Assembly (NCBI GenBank): GCA_963783095.1
Contig: CAWAMR010000002.1
Location: 558,001 to 622,000, forward strand
Length of the DNA: 64,000 bases
Source: CAWAMR01 sp963783095
Lineage (GTDB): Bacteria; Planctomycetota; Planctomycetia; Gemmatales; Gemmataceae
Direction: 5' to 3'
Positions 1 through 13,304 of this stretch are shown piece by piece (the stretch's first letter is position 1; each line of letters begins with the position of its first letter). The notes beneath the pieces are model-generated. The model searched no databases. It was not told the DNA's origin and saw only the letters and a program-made list of their open reading frames with translations. The position numbers were made by a program, and so were the translations under genes.

Positions 1-362
1 CCGCATAGGATCCATCGCCGCCGCACATGCACTTCCAGTAACGGCGTTCGAAGACCACCTCTCCGACAGCGCTCATCAGTCGGCGTTCTTTGGGACCTCG
101 GTTTTCTTTCTTGCGGCCGCACTCGCAGACACGGATCGGCGCCCCTTTTTTCGGCGGTCTCGATTCTTCGAGCCACCGCATCGGAGAGCACATGGGCTTG
201 AAATGTTCGCCCTTTCTCAACCACCGCATCTTCGCAGGCATCGAAAACCGTCCCATCGGGCGCAGTCAACGCAAGCTGCTCCATTTCCTCAACCAGCGCC
301 AACGCTCGCCGGACAATACCTTCGTGCTTCGGGTCCACTTCAATCGTCACTCTGGTGCCCAT
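1..362 (-). CDS. ISKra4-family transposase, N-terminal part, truncated by window edge
   Basis: On the minus strand an ATG at 360-362, preceded by AAGGA, opens a frame beginning MGTRVTIEVDPKHEG. It continues for about 70 residues (helical, acidic). A run of six A followed by four G at about 141-151 then shifts the frame, and the conserved block continues as CECGRKKENRGPKERR, then a VGEVVFERRYWKC motif with CxC pairs. That zinc-binding and VGEV-ERRYY pattern is typical of ISKra4-type transposases. The rest lies beyond base 1. The shift could be assembly error, decay or a programmed slip on the A6G run; I cannot tell which. The plus-strand frames here are antisense shadows. The element ends were not located. 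Confidence 0.6.
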   Translation of the reverse strand, partial: MGTRVTIEVDPKHEGIVRRALALVEEMEQLALTAPDGTVFDACEDAVVEKGRTFQAHVLSDAVARRIETAEKRGADPCLRVRPQERKPRSQRTPTDERCRRGGLRTPLLEVHVRRRWILC

Positions 363-428
363 ATAACATCCTTGTTAAGGGGTGAGTAATTCAGTTACCC
401 CTCACTTACCTAAATTCCCCGAACACCA

Positions 429-656
429 CCAGAGAAGTTGGCTACACCCTTTTTTTGGGTTTAGCCATATTCTCTGGGGGTCGTAGCCGTGGCTGGAAAT
501 CGCCGCTACCAGGCTGAACAGATCGTAGCGGCGGCATCTCGCCGCCGTCTGCAAACTCTCGGCGGCAGGATGCCGCCGCTACGATCGTTTCAGCCGCTAC
601 GACCCTCCAGAGAATGTGGTTACACCCTTTTTTTGGTTTCAGCCAACTTCTGAGGG
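429..656. repeat. Cluster of three hairpin palindromes
   Basis: Two similar imperfect hairpins (429-477 and 606-656) each have a T-run loop and arms based on CCAGAGAA...TGGCTACACCC. Between them, 521-586 is a strong palindrome with arms reading GATCGTAGCGGCGGCAT and its reverse complement. No coding frame is convincing here. The cluster sits upstream of the transposase and may include the end of the IS, but no terminal repeat could be assigned. Confidence 0.6.
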
Positions 657-670
657 GCACCGGTGCCGCA

Positions 671-717
671 GACGGCCTGGGAAGGCCGTCCTAGTAGGAC
701 GGCCTTCCCAGGCCGTC
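671..717. repeat. Perfect 22-bp-arm palindrome
   Basis: Arms 671-692 and 696-717 are exact reverse complements with a 3-nt loop; the core is GGACGGCCTTCCCAGG. This is a REP-like or terminator-like hairpin with no T tract, so a dispersed palindrome is more likely than a terminator. Confidence 0.7.
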
Positions 718-963
718 GAACTCAGCTGCGGGGATACCTTTGCGACAGGGATAACATTGTTGACGGATTTGCCGGTACTTCGCCGGATATTGCCCGTTTC
801 TTCTATGCCGAGAGTAACAGCATTTGCATCCATGAAATACCCCCGGCTCCGGTTGAGTGTGATTGCGTGAAGATAGGACAAGCCGATAAATTAGAGGATT
901 GAGGTGCCTGCCGGCCATAACCGAGCAGGTTTCCACATCAGACTTTATCATAGGAGACTTGCC

Positions 964-1071
964 ATGAGGGGCATTCGGCTTGTGAAATCCTTGCTGTTTG
1001 GTTTCGTCCTCCTGTTCGCGTCGTTTGGTTGTTATGGCCCAGTTCCGTTCCGACGCTGGCGCTGGCGCTGA
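964..1071 (+). CDS. Very short putative lipoprotein (35 aa)
   Basis: ATG at 964 follows AGGAG with good spacing. The frame encodes MRGIRLVKSLLFGFVLLFAS, then FGC, YGPVPF and an Arg/Trp-rich tail ending at a TGA at 1069-1071. This is a basic start, a hydrophobic core and a lipobox-like SFGC. Small planctomycete lipoproteins of this shape exist, but without homologs the call rests only on the ribosome-binding site and signal architecture. It may also be a truncated larger gene. Confidence 0.35.
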   Translation: MRGIRLVKSLLFGFVLLFASFGCYGPVPFRRWRWR

Positions 1072-1203
1072 GCAAGGACATAGGGATGAGATCAAAGATC
1101 GGATTCCGGATGAGGATTTGATTGCGCCAGAGTTCTCGGACTCCCTTCGGGGTCCGAGAACAGTAATCCATTCGACGAAAGAAGAATCAGCACTCAAGAG
1201 TCT

Positions 1204-2034
1204 CTAATTCGATCCCTTTTTCAGGCAATCCAGCATCTCAGCGTGGACAGCAGGGTTACCAGCCAGAAGATCGGTTTTGAACGGATCGACCGTTGCGCCG
1301 TTGAGTCGGCTCACCGCTCCGCCGGCCTCGCGAACCAGCACGATGCCGGCAGCCACATCCCAGGCGAAGTTGTCGAAGGCCCAATACCCATCGAACCTTC
1401 CACAAGCAACATAAGCCAGATTCAAGGCAGTCGACCCCGTTCTGCGTAAAGCCTGTGCCTTGTACGAGAAGTTCCGCCACCACGTCAGATTGCGTTCCTG
1501 AGCTTCCGGGTCGGGAGGAAAACCTGTCGAGATTAGAGCCTGGCCCAGTCCGGGAACCCGGCTCACGCTCATCGGCTTGTCGTTGAGAACCGCGAATCCC
1601 CCTTTTGCCGCAGCGAACATCTCGTTTTGACGGGGATCGTAGATCACTCCCACGACCAATTCGCCCGCGACCATCAACCCGATCGAAACGCAGTAACAGG
1701 GACAGTCGTGGACATAATTCGAGGTGCCGTCGAGCGGATCGACGATCCACGTCGGCGGCGCATCGGCGGGGAGAGCAAGGTTCTTTTTGTCGAGATGGGT
1801 ATCTTCTTCGCCGAGAAATCCGTGACCGGGGAAGGTCTCTTGAAGAAAGGCATAGATCGCCTTTTGTGCGGCGAAATCGGCCTCCGTTACCAAATCGGCC
1901 CGGCTCTTTTCTCGGGCAGAGAATCGGCCGCGCCATTGTTCGAGTTGTCCGGCACCGCGCAAGGCCGCTTCCTTGGCAGCAACCACGTACGCTCGCAGTT
2001 GTTGATCCGTCGTCGATTCAGTCATAGCGCACAT
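1204..2034 (-). CDS. Inositol-monophosphatase-family phosphatase
   Basis: A full-length FIG superfamily member (276 aa), a Mg/Li-sensitive phosphatase acting on inositol monophosphate or related sugar phosphates such as 3'-phosphoadenosine derivatives. Visible metal-site motifs are GEED near residue 75, WIVDPLDGTSNY near 95, and the C-terminal WDVAAG near 225. The first ATG (MCAM) and a second three codons later are both possible; neither has a decisive ribosome-binding site. It is cytoplasmic, with no signal peptide, and stands alone. SuhB, HisN and CysQ-like roles cannot be separated by eye. Confidence 0.85.
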   Translation of the reverse strand: MCAMTESTTDQQLRAYVVAAKEAALRGAGQLEQWRGRFSAREKSRADLVTEADFAAQKAIYAFLQETFPGHGFLGEEDTHLDKKNLALPADAPPTWIVDPLDGTSNYVHDCPCYCVSIGLMVAGELVVGVIYDPRQNEMFAAAKGGFAVLNDKPMSVSRVPGLGQALISTGFPPDPEAQERNLTWWRNFSYKAQALRRTGSTALNLAYVACGRFDGYWAFDNFAWDVAAGIVLVREAGGAVSRLNGATVDPFKTDLLAGNPAVHAEMLDCLKKGSN

Positions 2035-2245
2035 CCACCTTGCCGCCGATCCGGAAAATCAACTCCACTTCCTTCTTACCGCAATCGAACACCAACGAAA
2101 AGATGAACACCGAGCGCTGCATCGTGCCTCCGATCGCATCTATAGTAAGTGGAGGTCATGAATGATAAGTGAGAAGTTCATGAGAAGGTGTTTCGCGAGG
2201 ATAAGGAATCGTTGACACCGATACAACCTTTGTGCTCCAATCAGA

Positions 2246-4733
<2,488 letters not shown>

Positions 4734-4734
4734 A

Positions 4735-4766
4735 CCCAGGGTGCGCGGAGTACCGCGACCCTGGGC
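4735..4766. repeat. REP-like palindrome (CCCAGGGT family)
   Basis: Arms CCCAGGGTGCGCGG and CCGCGACCCTGGG flank a 4-5-nt loop directly after the PSD1 stop. The same CCCAGGGT/ACCCTGGG core recurs at 16743-16904 and at 43702-43860, next to an IS200-like transposase. Confidence 0.7.
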
Positions 4767-4858
4767 TTTGAAGATTGCACCCCTTCAGGGTGCTCAGACC
4801 AGGATGCTTCGCATCCTACATATGGGAAAAGCCGCACTGAAGCTTCGGAGATCAACCC

Positions 4859-6258
4859 ATGAACCCGATCGTTCCCCACTTGTCTCGTCGAACTCTGCTG
4901 CGCTCCAGTACGTGCGGGTTCGGCTATCTCGCCTTCGCCGGACTCTCGACCTGGGCGGCCGAGAAGGATGACCCTCTCGACCCAAGAACCGAGTCATTTC
5001 CCGCCAGGGCCAAGCGGGTGATCTTCCTGTGCATGGAAGGTGCGCCATCGCACGTCGATACCTTCGACTACAAGCCAAAACTTGCCGAACGCGACGGCAA
5101 GAGCATGCCCAATGCCCGGACGTTCGGTAAGACTGCTGGCCTCGCCCATTCAAATTTGCCAAGCACGGCAAAGGCGATCTTTGGATCTCCGAGTTATTCC
5201 CGGAACTGGCCTCCCAGGCCGACGAACTGTGCCTGCTGCGCGGCATGCACACCGACGTGCCGGCCCATTCGCAGGCGTTCATGCAAATGCATACGGGAGT
5301 CTCGCAGTTCACGCCGTCCCTCAATGGGTGCGTGGACCTTCTACGGACTGGGCACGGAGAATGAAAATCTGCCTGGGTTCGTCACCATCAGCCCGCCGCT
5401 CCAAAACGGTGGTCCTGCCAATTACGGCAGCGCTTTTCTGCCCGCCATTTATCAGGGCACGCCGATCGGCGGCTTCCGCAGCTTTGGCGGTTTTGGCGGC
5501 AGAGGTGGAAGCGGCAGCGTCAGCAACATCAAGAACCCGAAACAGGCGATCGAGGCACAGCGCGCGCAACTCGACTTCATCCAGTCGCTCAACCAGGAGG
5601 AACTGGAGCGCGAGCCGCACAACGCCGGCGTCGAAGGAGCGATCGAGTCGTCTCGAACTGGCCTTCCGCATGCAGAAGGATCTTCCCAAAGTGATGGATC
5701 TCAACAACGAATCGGCGGCGACCAAATCGCTCTACGGCATCGGCGACCAGGCAACGGAGAATTTCGGCCGGCAATGTCTGCTGGCCCGGCGGCTTGTCGA
5801 GGCCGGCGTTCGATTCGTCGAGATCACTTCGGGCCAGTGGGACCATCACTCCAATTTGAAGAACTTCCATCACGAACAAGGCCAAGAGCGTCGACAAGCC
5901 GATCGCCGGCTTGCTGAAGGACTTGAAGTCGCGCGGCTTGCTGAAGGACACGCTGATACTATGGGGCGGCGAATTCGGTCGAACGCCCTACGCTCAGGGC
6001 ACTGATGGCCGCGACCACAATCACAAGGGCTTTACCATGTGGATGGCCGGCGGCGGAGTGAAGGGAGGTTTTTCCTACGGGTCGACCGACGAGTTCGGCT
6101 ACGAAGCCGTCGAGGGCAAGATGCATATCCACGACTGGCACGCGACCATTTTGCATTTGCTTGGGCTTGACCACGAGAAATTGACCTTCCGATACGCGGG
6201 ACGGGATATGCGGCTCACCGATGTCAAAGGAAAGGTGGCCAAGGCCATCATGGCCTGA
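4859..6258 (+). CDS. DUF1501 domain-containing protein, frame-broken
   Basis: ATG at 4859 begins MNPIVPHLSRRTLLRSS, a twin-arginine-like (SRRTLL) export signal ending near TWAAEK. The DUF1501 body follows: VIFLCMEGAPSHVDTFDYKP, LCLLRGMHTDVPAHSQAF, GLGTENENLPGFVTISPP, then LWGGEFGRTPYAQGTDGRDH and HDWHATILHLLGLDHEKL. These are hallmarks of this alkaline-phosphatase-fold, sulfatase-like family, which is normally paired with PSD1 proteins as here. The frame shifts near 5130, 5290, 5645 and 5870. The C-terminal 115 residues are intact to the stop at 6258. The product is predicted periplasmic. Confidence 0.85.
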
Positions 6259-6302
6259 TTTCGCAACCCAATTGCTACCTCGGCGGTGGAGGACTTGAAA
6301 AC

Positions 6303-6879
6303 GTGGACGGCGCAACCAACACCGATGAGCGTTCGCTGGAAGGTTATCGCGACTACCTTCGCGTCCTCGCCCGGCTCCATCTGAAGCCCCGATTCCACAG
6401 GAAACTGGACGCCTCGGACATCGTACAACAAGCGATCCTCCAGGCGCATGCCTGCCGTTCGCAGTTTCGGGGTAAATCCGAAGCGGAATGGCTTGGTTGG
6501 CTGAGAGCCATCCTGGCGAACACGCTGGCGGGCGTCGTCCGCACCTTTCAAACCGCTGCCCGCGACTTGAAGCGCGAACAATCGCTCGAAGCGGAACTGG
6601 AACAGTCGGCGGCCCGTCTGGAACATATCCTCGTGGCCGACCAGTCTTCCCCAAGCGAAGGGGCCGTGCGCGGTGAGGAGTTGCTCCGCCTGGCGCGAGC
6701 GATAGACCAGCTTCCGGAAGACCAGAGGCGGCGTGGTGGAACTGCATCATCTGAAGGGGCTGACGGTCGCCGAGGTCGCCGTGGAAATCGATCGTACCCG
6801 CCCCGCTGTCGTGGGGCTTCTGTTTCGAGGATTGAAGCGACTCCGTGAATTGCTTGCCGCGGAATCGGGGGAAGCATGA
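6303..6879 (+). CDS. ECF-type RNA polymerase sigma factor, one frameshift
   Basis: Region 2 reads LHLKPRFHRKLDASDIVQQ and FRGKSEAEWLGWLRAILANT; region 4 continues after a one-base insertion at about 6730 as VVELHHLKGLTVAEVAVEID and RPAVVGLLFRGLKRLRELL. The true stop is therefore TGA 6877-6879, which overlaps the kinase start ATG at 6876 (ATGA), implying translational coupling. This size and gene order match planctomycete ECF sigma factors encoded next to Ser/Thr kinases. I infer that the sigma factor and the kinase form one signalling unit. Confidence 0.88.
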
Positions 6880-9098
6880 TACCGAACCTTAGTGAACGCT
6901 GCCGGGAAGACCAACTCAACGAGGTGCTGCTTGCTTACGTCGAAGCGACGGAGGCTGGTCAGAAGCTTGACCGGGAGGAATGGCTCGCCAACCATCCCGA
7001 CCTGCGCGACGACCTCGCCGCATTCTTTACCAGTTATGACCAGGTCGAACGGCTCGCCGCCCCCCTGCGTCAATGCGGAACCTGGAGCGCGGATGGTACC
7101 ACGAGTGTGGAAAGTATGGCTCCCCTGCCCCCGTCTTCGGCAGATGTTTTGCATGCCAACCTGGGTCAACTCGGCGACTTTCGATTAATCCGCGAGGTGG
7201 GCCGAGGCGGAATGGGCGTGGTCTATGAAGCCGAGCAACTTTCGCTGCACCGGCGCGTGGCGCTGAAGATACTGCCCTTCGCCGCGGCCGTCGATCCCCG
7301 GCAACTTCAGCGGTTCAAGAACGAAGCTACCGCAGCGGGAAATCTTCGGCACGAAAACATCGTCCCGGTGCATGCCGTCGGCAGCGAACGAGGTGTCCAC
7401 TACTATGCGATGCAGTTCGTCGACGGTCAAAGTCTCGCCGCTTTAATTTCAGAACTTCGCAGCCCGGCCGAGAATGTTGTGAAGTCGCTGCCGGCGGGAA
7501 ATACCATCCCGTTGGCGAAGCTCGCCACCGAGCGCGACACGGGTGGACCAGCCCATTTCGACTGGGCGGCTGGACTGGCCCGCCAGGCGGCACTGGCTCT
7601 CGAGCACGCACACCAGTCGGGTATCGTTCACCGCGACGTGAAACCGGGCAATTTGCTCCTCGATACGCGCGGGCAACTCTGGGTCGCCGACTTCGGACTG
7701 GCCCAGTTTACGGGTGACGCCGGCTTGACTGCTACGGGTGAAGTACTCGGCACGCTCCGCTATGCAAGCCCGGAACAGGCACTCGGTCGACGCGGGGTTG
7801 TGGACCAGCGCAGCGATGTGTATTCGCTGGGTGCGACTCTTTACGAACTACTCACGCTCCGCCCGCCGTTCGACGGTCACGATCGCCACGAATTGCTTCG
7901 GCAAATCGCCGACGATGCGCCGCCGGCGCCACGTTCGATCCATTCAGCGATCCCGGCGGGCCTGGAAACGATTGTCTTGAAGGCGCTGCGCAAGGAGCCG
8001 GCCGACCGCTACGCCACAGCGCAAGAGTTCGCAGATGACCTTCAGCGGTTTCTCGAACGCAGGCCGACCCTGGCCCGGCCACCGAGTAGCGCGGAACGAT
8101 TCCGGATGTGGTCGCGGCGACATCCGGCCGGCCTTCTCGTGGGCGCGGTCGTTCTGCTGCTGGTCACTGTCGGATCGGTGGTCAGCATGGCGCTGGTCGG
8201 TGCAGAACAGGAGCGGACGCGAACCGAACAACACCGAGCCGAGGATGCCTACCAGCGCGAACGGCTGCGGGCCGAGGAAGCTGAGACCCGGCTCACGCTG
8301 GCCCGACGGGCCATTGATGAGTTGTTCCGGGTGAGCGAGGAAGAGTTGGCCGACCGCCCCGGCATGGAGATGCTGCGGAAAAGGCTGCTCCGTTCGGCCC
8401 TGGCTTACTATCAGGAATTCCTGGTCGAGCGCCGGGACGATCCCAGCTCCCACGCCGAACTGCTCGAAACCACTCAACGCGTCGAGGGGATTCTGGCCGA
8501 CCTTGCGGTCCTCCGGGCCGCCACGCACTTTTACCTGCTCTGCCAGCAGTCGGTTCTCGACGACTTGCACCTGACTGCACAGCAACGCCGAAAAATCAAG
8601 GAATTGACTGCGCGTGTAGGCAAAGAATGGATGGAATCGTTCCACGACATTGGCCTGGTATCAGCTGCCGAGCGCGGCCAGCGCACCATCGCTCTGGCAC
8701 GAAATGACGAAGCGGAACTCAACGCGATCCTGACACCCCAACAGCAAGCCCGAGTCCGTCAAATCGGCTTACAGGCGGACGGATCGAGCGCATTCCGCGA
8801 TCCGGACGTCGCTGCGGCACTTGGACTGACGCTCCCGCAGCGCGAACAGATAAGAACGATTGAGGACGATGCACTGTTCGGCTGGATGCGATGGCCGGCA
8901 CCGGGTGCAAGCAGCATGGGCAAGCCCGGCGGCAATCGGGAAAAGTTGAGCAAGGAACGCATTCTCGCGGTATTGACGGAAGAGCAGAAACAACGCTGGC
9001 AGGCAATGAACGGCACGCCCCTAAAGGGTACGATAACGCCATTCCGATCGCCACCTCCTTTCCAGGGCGCACCCGGCACGAAAATGCCGCCACGTTAA
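6876..9098 (+). CDS. Transmembrane PknB-type Ser/Thr protein kinase
   Basis: An N-terminal helical region of about 95 aa is followed by a kinase domain from about 101 to 390. The glycine loop is GRGGMGVVYEAE (109-120), with the VAIK-type Lys near 131, HRDVKPGN at 252-259, DFG at 272-274 and YASPE near 297-300. One membrane span (about 419-441, LLVGAVVLLLVTVGSVVSMA) separates it from a coiled-coil linker and a 200-aa C-terminal sensor region of unknown fold with QQQARVRQIG-like helices (LTAQQRRKI, LTPQQQARV, LTEEQKQRW) resembling Spy/CpxP-type repeats. All catalytic residues are present. The start overlaps the upstream sigma factor by 4 nt. Confidence 0.92.
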   Translation: MIPNLSERCREDQLNEVLLAYVEATEAGQKLDREEWLANHPDLRDDLAAFFTSYDQVERLAAPLRQCGTWSADGTTSVESMAPLPPSSADVLHANLGQLGDFRLIREVGRGGMGVVYEAEQLSLHRRVALKILPFAAAVDPRQLQRFKNEATAAGNLRHENIVPVHAVGSERGVHYYAMQFVDGQSLAALISELRSPAENVVKSLPAGNTIPLAKLATERDTGGPAHFDWAAGLARQAALALEHAHQSGIVHRDVKPGNLLLDTRGQLWVADFGLAQFTGDAGLTATGEVLGTLRYASPEQALGRRGVVDQRSDVYSLGATLYELLTLRPPFDGHDRHELLRQIADDAPPAPRSIHSAIPAGLETIVLKALRKEPADRYATAQEFADDLQRFLERRPTLARPPSSAERFRMWSRRHPAGLLVGAVVLLLVTVGSVVSMALVGAEQERTRTEQHRAEDAYQRERLRAEEAETRLTLARRAIDELFRVSEEELADRPGMEMLRKRLLRSALAYYQEFLVERRDDPSSHAELLETTQRVEGILADLAVLRAATHFYLLCQQSVLDDLHLTAQQRRKIKELTARVGKEWMESFHDIGLVSAAERGQRTIALARNDEAELNAILTPQQQARVRQIGLQADGSSAFRDPDVAAALGLTLPQREQIRTIEDDALFGWMRWPAPGASSMGKPGGNREKLSKERILAVLTEEQKQRWQAMNGTPLKGTITPFRSPPPFQGAPGTKMPPR

Positions 9099-9258
9099 AT
9101 CCTTGCCGGGAGCGATCTTGACCCGTCAAACCTTGAGAAAATCACCAACGGCGCGCTGCATTCTCCAACTTTACGCATCTCTTCACATAGGAGAAGGCGT
9201 GCCCACAATGCGCCGATCGCATTGCCCTCTTGCCTGACCGAATTCATGAGGTATCGCG

Positions 9259-12200
9259 ATGAGTAGACGATTCCTGGCGCAAACCGCTGCCTTTTTGGCG
9301 ATCACGCTTTTTTTAGGAAGCGCACGCCTGGTTCCGTTCGCGTTGGCGGACGATGTTAAATCGGCGTCGAAAGGTGCCGATGGGAAGAGTGAATTCGGCC
9401 TCACGAAGGTGTGGTCGATTCACATTGAAATTCCTGCCGAGGAATTCGACGCGATGCAGCCTGCCTTTGCCGGCGGGTTTGGCCCTCCACCCAAAAAAGA
9501 TGTGAAAAAGGACGACAAGAAGCGCGCCGGTGAGAAGAACCTGTTCGGCACCGATTTTCCGTGGGTAGAGGCCGACTTCACTGCCGATGGTAAGACCCTG
9601 AAGAAAGTTGGTATACGCTACGCCGGCGACATCACCTATTTCGTTTCGGGCCGGGGACTGAAGCGCCCCCTCAAGATCTCCTTCGATAAGTTCAGCGCTC
9701 AGCAGTTTGCCGGCCTTTCTGCCGTCCAACTCCACGCCATGCCGCTCGACCCAGCCAAGTCGCGCGAGGCGCTCGCGTATTCGATCTTCCGCGCTGTGGG
9801 CGTACCGTCGCCGCGCACGGCGTTTGCGGAGGTCACGCTCAGCGTTCCGGGCAAGCACGACAAAGTGAACCTGGGTCTGTTTACCGTTGTAGAGAACGTC
9901 GATGCGCGGTTTTTCGCCGACCGTTTTGGTTCCGACAAAGGGCTTGCGATGAAACCGTTCCGCGTGCGCGGTATCGACTTCCTCGGCAACGACTGGGATC
10001 GGTACAGGGGGCAATACCTGCCGCAACGGGAGGCCACGAAGGATGAAGCCAGGCGCGTCATCGAGTTCGCCAAGCTGGTCAACCAGTCTTCCGATGAGGA
10101 GTTCAGGAGGCAAATCACTTCGTTTATCGACGTGGATGCGTTCCTGCGGTTCCTTGCCGCCAACGCGTTGACATCGAACCTGGAGAGTTTCTTTGCCCTC
10201 GGGCACAACTACACGCTCTATCTCGACCCGAAGACCAACAAGTTTTCTTTCATCCCCGGTGATCTGGAGTTTTCGTTCGCCAACTTCATGCTCATGGGTT
10301 CCGCCGACCAGTTGATGGACTTAAGTGTAATGAAGCCCTATCCAGGCGAGAACAAACTGCCCGATCGGCTGCTTGCGATCAAGGATGTAAACGATAAGTA
10401 CCGGAAGTTGCTCAAGGAACTTTCCACAACCGTCTTCACCAAGGACCAACTGGTCAAGGATGCCGACGCCATAGACCAGGCCACGAAAGAGACTCGCGCA
10501 AAAGAGGCCAAGGCTGTTGCAGCGCGAAAGGAACCTGCACCGGGCTTCGGTGGTCCGCCGGGGGGCATGGGACCGCAGCCGCCGGACATCAAGACGTTCG
10601 CCGGGAAGCGCAGCGCATCCGTTGCAGCGCAGCTCGCCGGGACGAGCAAAGGCTATGCTCCGCAGCAATTCGGGTTTGGCCCGCCTCCGGTTGGCTTTGG
10701 CCCTCCGGGCAGGATGGGCAACGCCCAGCCGATCGACGAAAGAACCTTCCGCGATAATGTTCAAGTTGCCCCGGAGTTCGAAGCCACGCTCTTTGCCGTA
10801 GCGCCGAAGGTGAACTACCCGGTAGCGATCGCCTGCGCCCCAACGGGTGAAGTCTACGTCGCCGCCGATGAGCAGGGATCGCTGGGGCGAACGCCAGGCG
10901 GCGGCAAGATCTATCGCTGTATCGATAAAGACGGCGACGGCAAAATGGACGAGGTCACTTTGTACGCGAAGGTCGATCACCCGCGCGGTGTCGTGTACCG
11001 TAACGGCAAAGTATGGGTCATGCACCCCCCGACACTCACCGTCTTTGAGGACACCAACGGCGACGGCGTGGCGGACAAACAGGAAGTACTCGTCACCGGC
11101 TTGACGACCGATCAGATCACCCTCCGCGGCGGCGACCACACCACCAACGGTGTGCGCATGGGTATTGACGGCTGGCTTTACATTGGTGTCGGCGATTACG
11201 GCATCAAGGAGGCCACCGGCAAAGACGGCAGGAAAATCACGCTTCGTGGCGGCGGCATCGTACGTGTCCGACCCGACGGTACGGATCTCGAATTCTACTG
11301 CACCGGTCTGCGCAACCCGTTCGACATCGCCATCGACCCGTTCATGAACCTCTTCACCCGCGACAACACCAACGACGGTGCAGGCTGGGATACGCGCGTC
11401 AGCTTGCTCAAGCAGTCAGCTCTTTATGGATATACCCAGCTTTTTGCCAACTTCACCGATGAAATCATGCCGCCGCTCGGCGTGTACGGCAATGGCGGAG
11501 CGACCGGCGGGCTGTTTGTACAGGATCCATCCTGGCCCGAGAAATTCCGCAATACGCTCTTCACCGGCGACTGGGGGCGCAGCGAAGTCTACCGGCACGA
11601 GTTGAAGGCCAACGGCCCGACGTTCGACGCGAAGCAAGATCTCTTCATGAAGATGCCGCGCGCCACCGGCATGGACATCGACGGCAGCGGCAGGCTGTAC
11701 ATCGCGAGCTTGCACGGTGGCTCTGCCGTCGGCTACGAAGGCCCGAATGTCGGCTTTGTCGCCCGCGTCGTACCGAAGGGATTCAAAGCGGAGCTGTTCC
11801 CCGATTTGAAAAAAGCCAAAGCGGGTGAACTCATCGAGTACCTCAGCGCGCCTCAATCCGTCACCAGGCTCCACGCCCAGGGCGAAATTCTGGCGCGGGG
11901 CAGAAGCACCGATGCCACCAGGGCACTCACGGCACTGGCCTTCGACACAAACGCCTTGCTCGAAGGTCGGGTTGCCGCGATTTTCACGCTCAAGCAACTC
12001 GATGGCAAGGATTCCCATGCGGCAATGCTCAAGCTCGCGGAGACCTCCGCAGTGCGGGAGTTTGCACTGCGTGCGCTCACGGATCGCAAGCATGAAGCAG
12101 AAGGTCTCGATCCAAAAGTCTTCATTGCCGCCCTGGCCGATGAATCGCCCCGCGTCCGCGCTCAGGCGTTGATAAGCCTCGGCCGGCTCAACAACCCAAC

Positions 12201-13249
12201 TGTTGCCAAAAGCATTCTGCCGCTCACGGCCCGGCCGACCGGCTCGACCATGCCGGCTCAGCGTCCACTTCAGAATCAGCCGGATCCGGATCGCGTCGTT
12301 CCGCACCTCGCGGTTCGGGCACTCGTAGCGCTCAACGCCATCGACCCCTGCCTCGAAGCGCTGGATGGTCCGTACGCGGCGGGAGCGCTCTGGACGCTGC
12401 GCTACCTGCACCAACCGAAAGCCGTTGACGGTCTTATCAAGAAGCTCGGCACGGTTCGCTCGCCCGATCTGCGCCGGGGAATTCTCGCGACGCTGATTCG
12501 CCTTTACCACCGCGAAGCCGATTACAAGGGATCGTGGTGGGGCATCCGCCCCGACAATACGGGTCCATACTACGACCGCGTCGAGTGGGAGATGAGCAGA
12601 CGCATCGGCGCTGTCATCTCGGCCGCGGTGCTCGACGGCGACATCGAGACGGTCAAGTACCTGAAGACGGAACTTGTCCGGCACAAAGTTTCGCTCGCCG
12701 GCGTGCCGGTTGGCCCGGATATCGCAAAACAGGAAAAGGAGAAACCGATCATGCTGCCCAAGGCCGATCCGAAGAACCTGGACCAGATTGGCAACATGAC
12801 CTACGAGACTGCGGCCAGGCGCACTCTTTCCGTGCAGGGCGATGCGAAGAAAGGTGCGGTGATCTTCAAGGCACAGTCCTGCTTGGCCTGCCACACGACC
12901 GCCGACGGCCAGACACCCAGAGGTCCGCATCTCTTCGAGATCGGCAAACGGTACAAGGCCGAAGAACTCGTAGAGTCGATCCTGAAACCCAGCGCGAAGT
13001 TGGCCCAGGGCTACGAGAGCTATCGTTTTGAGACCAGCGATGGTAAAGTAGTTGAGGGATTCATCGTCAGCGAGCGCGCTGATGCCACCGTGATACGTGA
13101 AGCGAATGGTGTGCAGCGAGAGCTCAGAACGCACCGAAATTGAAGTGCGCCGACAACAAAAGCAATCCGCGATGCCCGATGGAATAGCCGCGAACCTGAC
13201 ACCCGCCCAACTCGCGGATCTGATCGCGTACTTGCAATCACTGAAGTGA
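9259..13249 (+). CDS. CotH-like / PVC-type heme-binding CxxCH fusion protein with HEAT repeats
   Basis: A signal peptide (residues 1-30, ends FALA) is followed by a CotH-type domain at about 45-380 (RYAGDITYFVSG, LGLFTVVENVDARFF, IPGDLEFSFAN). A Gly/Pro-rich linker with GFGPPP-type motifs comes next, then a PVC-type membrane-bound dehydrogenase beta-propeller at about 500-870 (YPVAIACAPTGEVYVA, DTNGDGVADKQEVLVTGL, GLRNPFDIAIDP), HEAT-like repeats at 880-1120, and a cytochrome c motif CLACH at about 1208-1212. The printed frame stops at 13143, but the conserved end (LTPAQLADLIAYLQSLK) continues in the next frame to 13249, so a one-base indel near 13125 is inferred. It is exported, and electron transfer is plausible. 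Confidence 0.88.
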
Positions 13250-13304
13250 AATCGTGTCCGATACGTTGGAGCAGACCAACTGACATTCTTGAAGGGATCG
13301 ACCT

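Noticed and set aside
90..389. Plus-strand open frame at the left edge
   Set aside because: Antisense to the ISKra4-like transposase, whose conserved motifs read on the minus strand.
11416..13134. 572-aa minus-strand frame
   Set aside because: Antisense to the CotH-PVC gene; no recognisable motifs.
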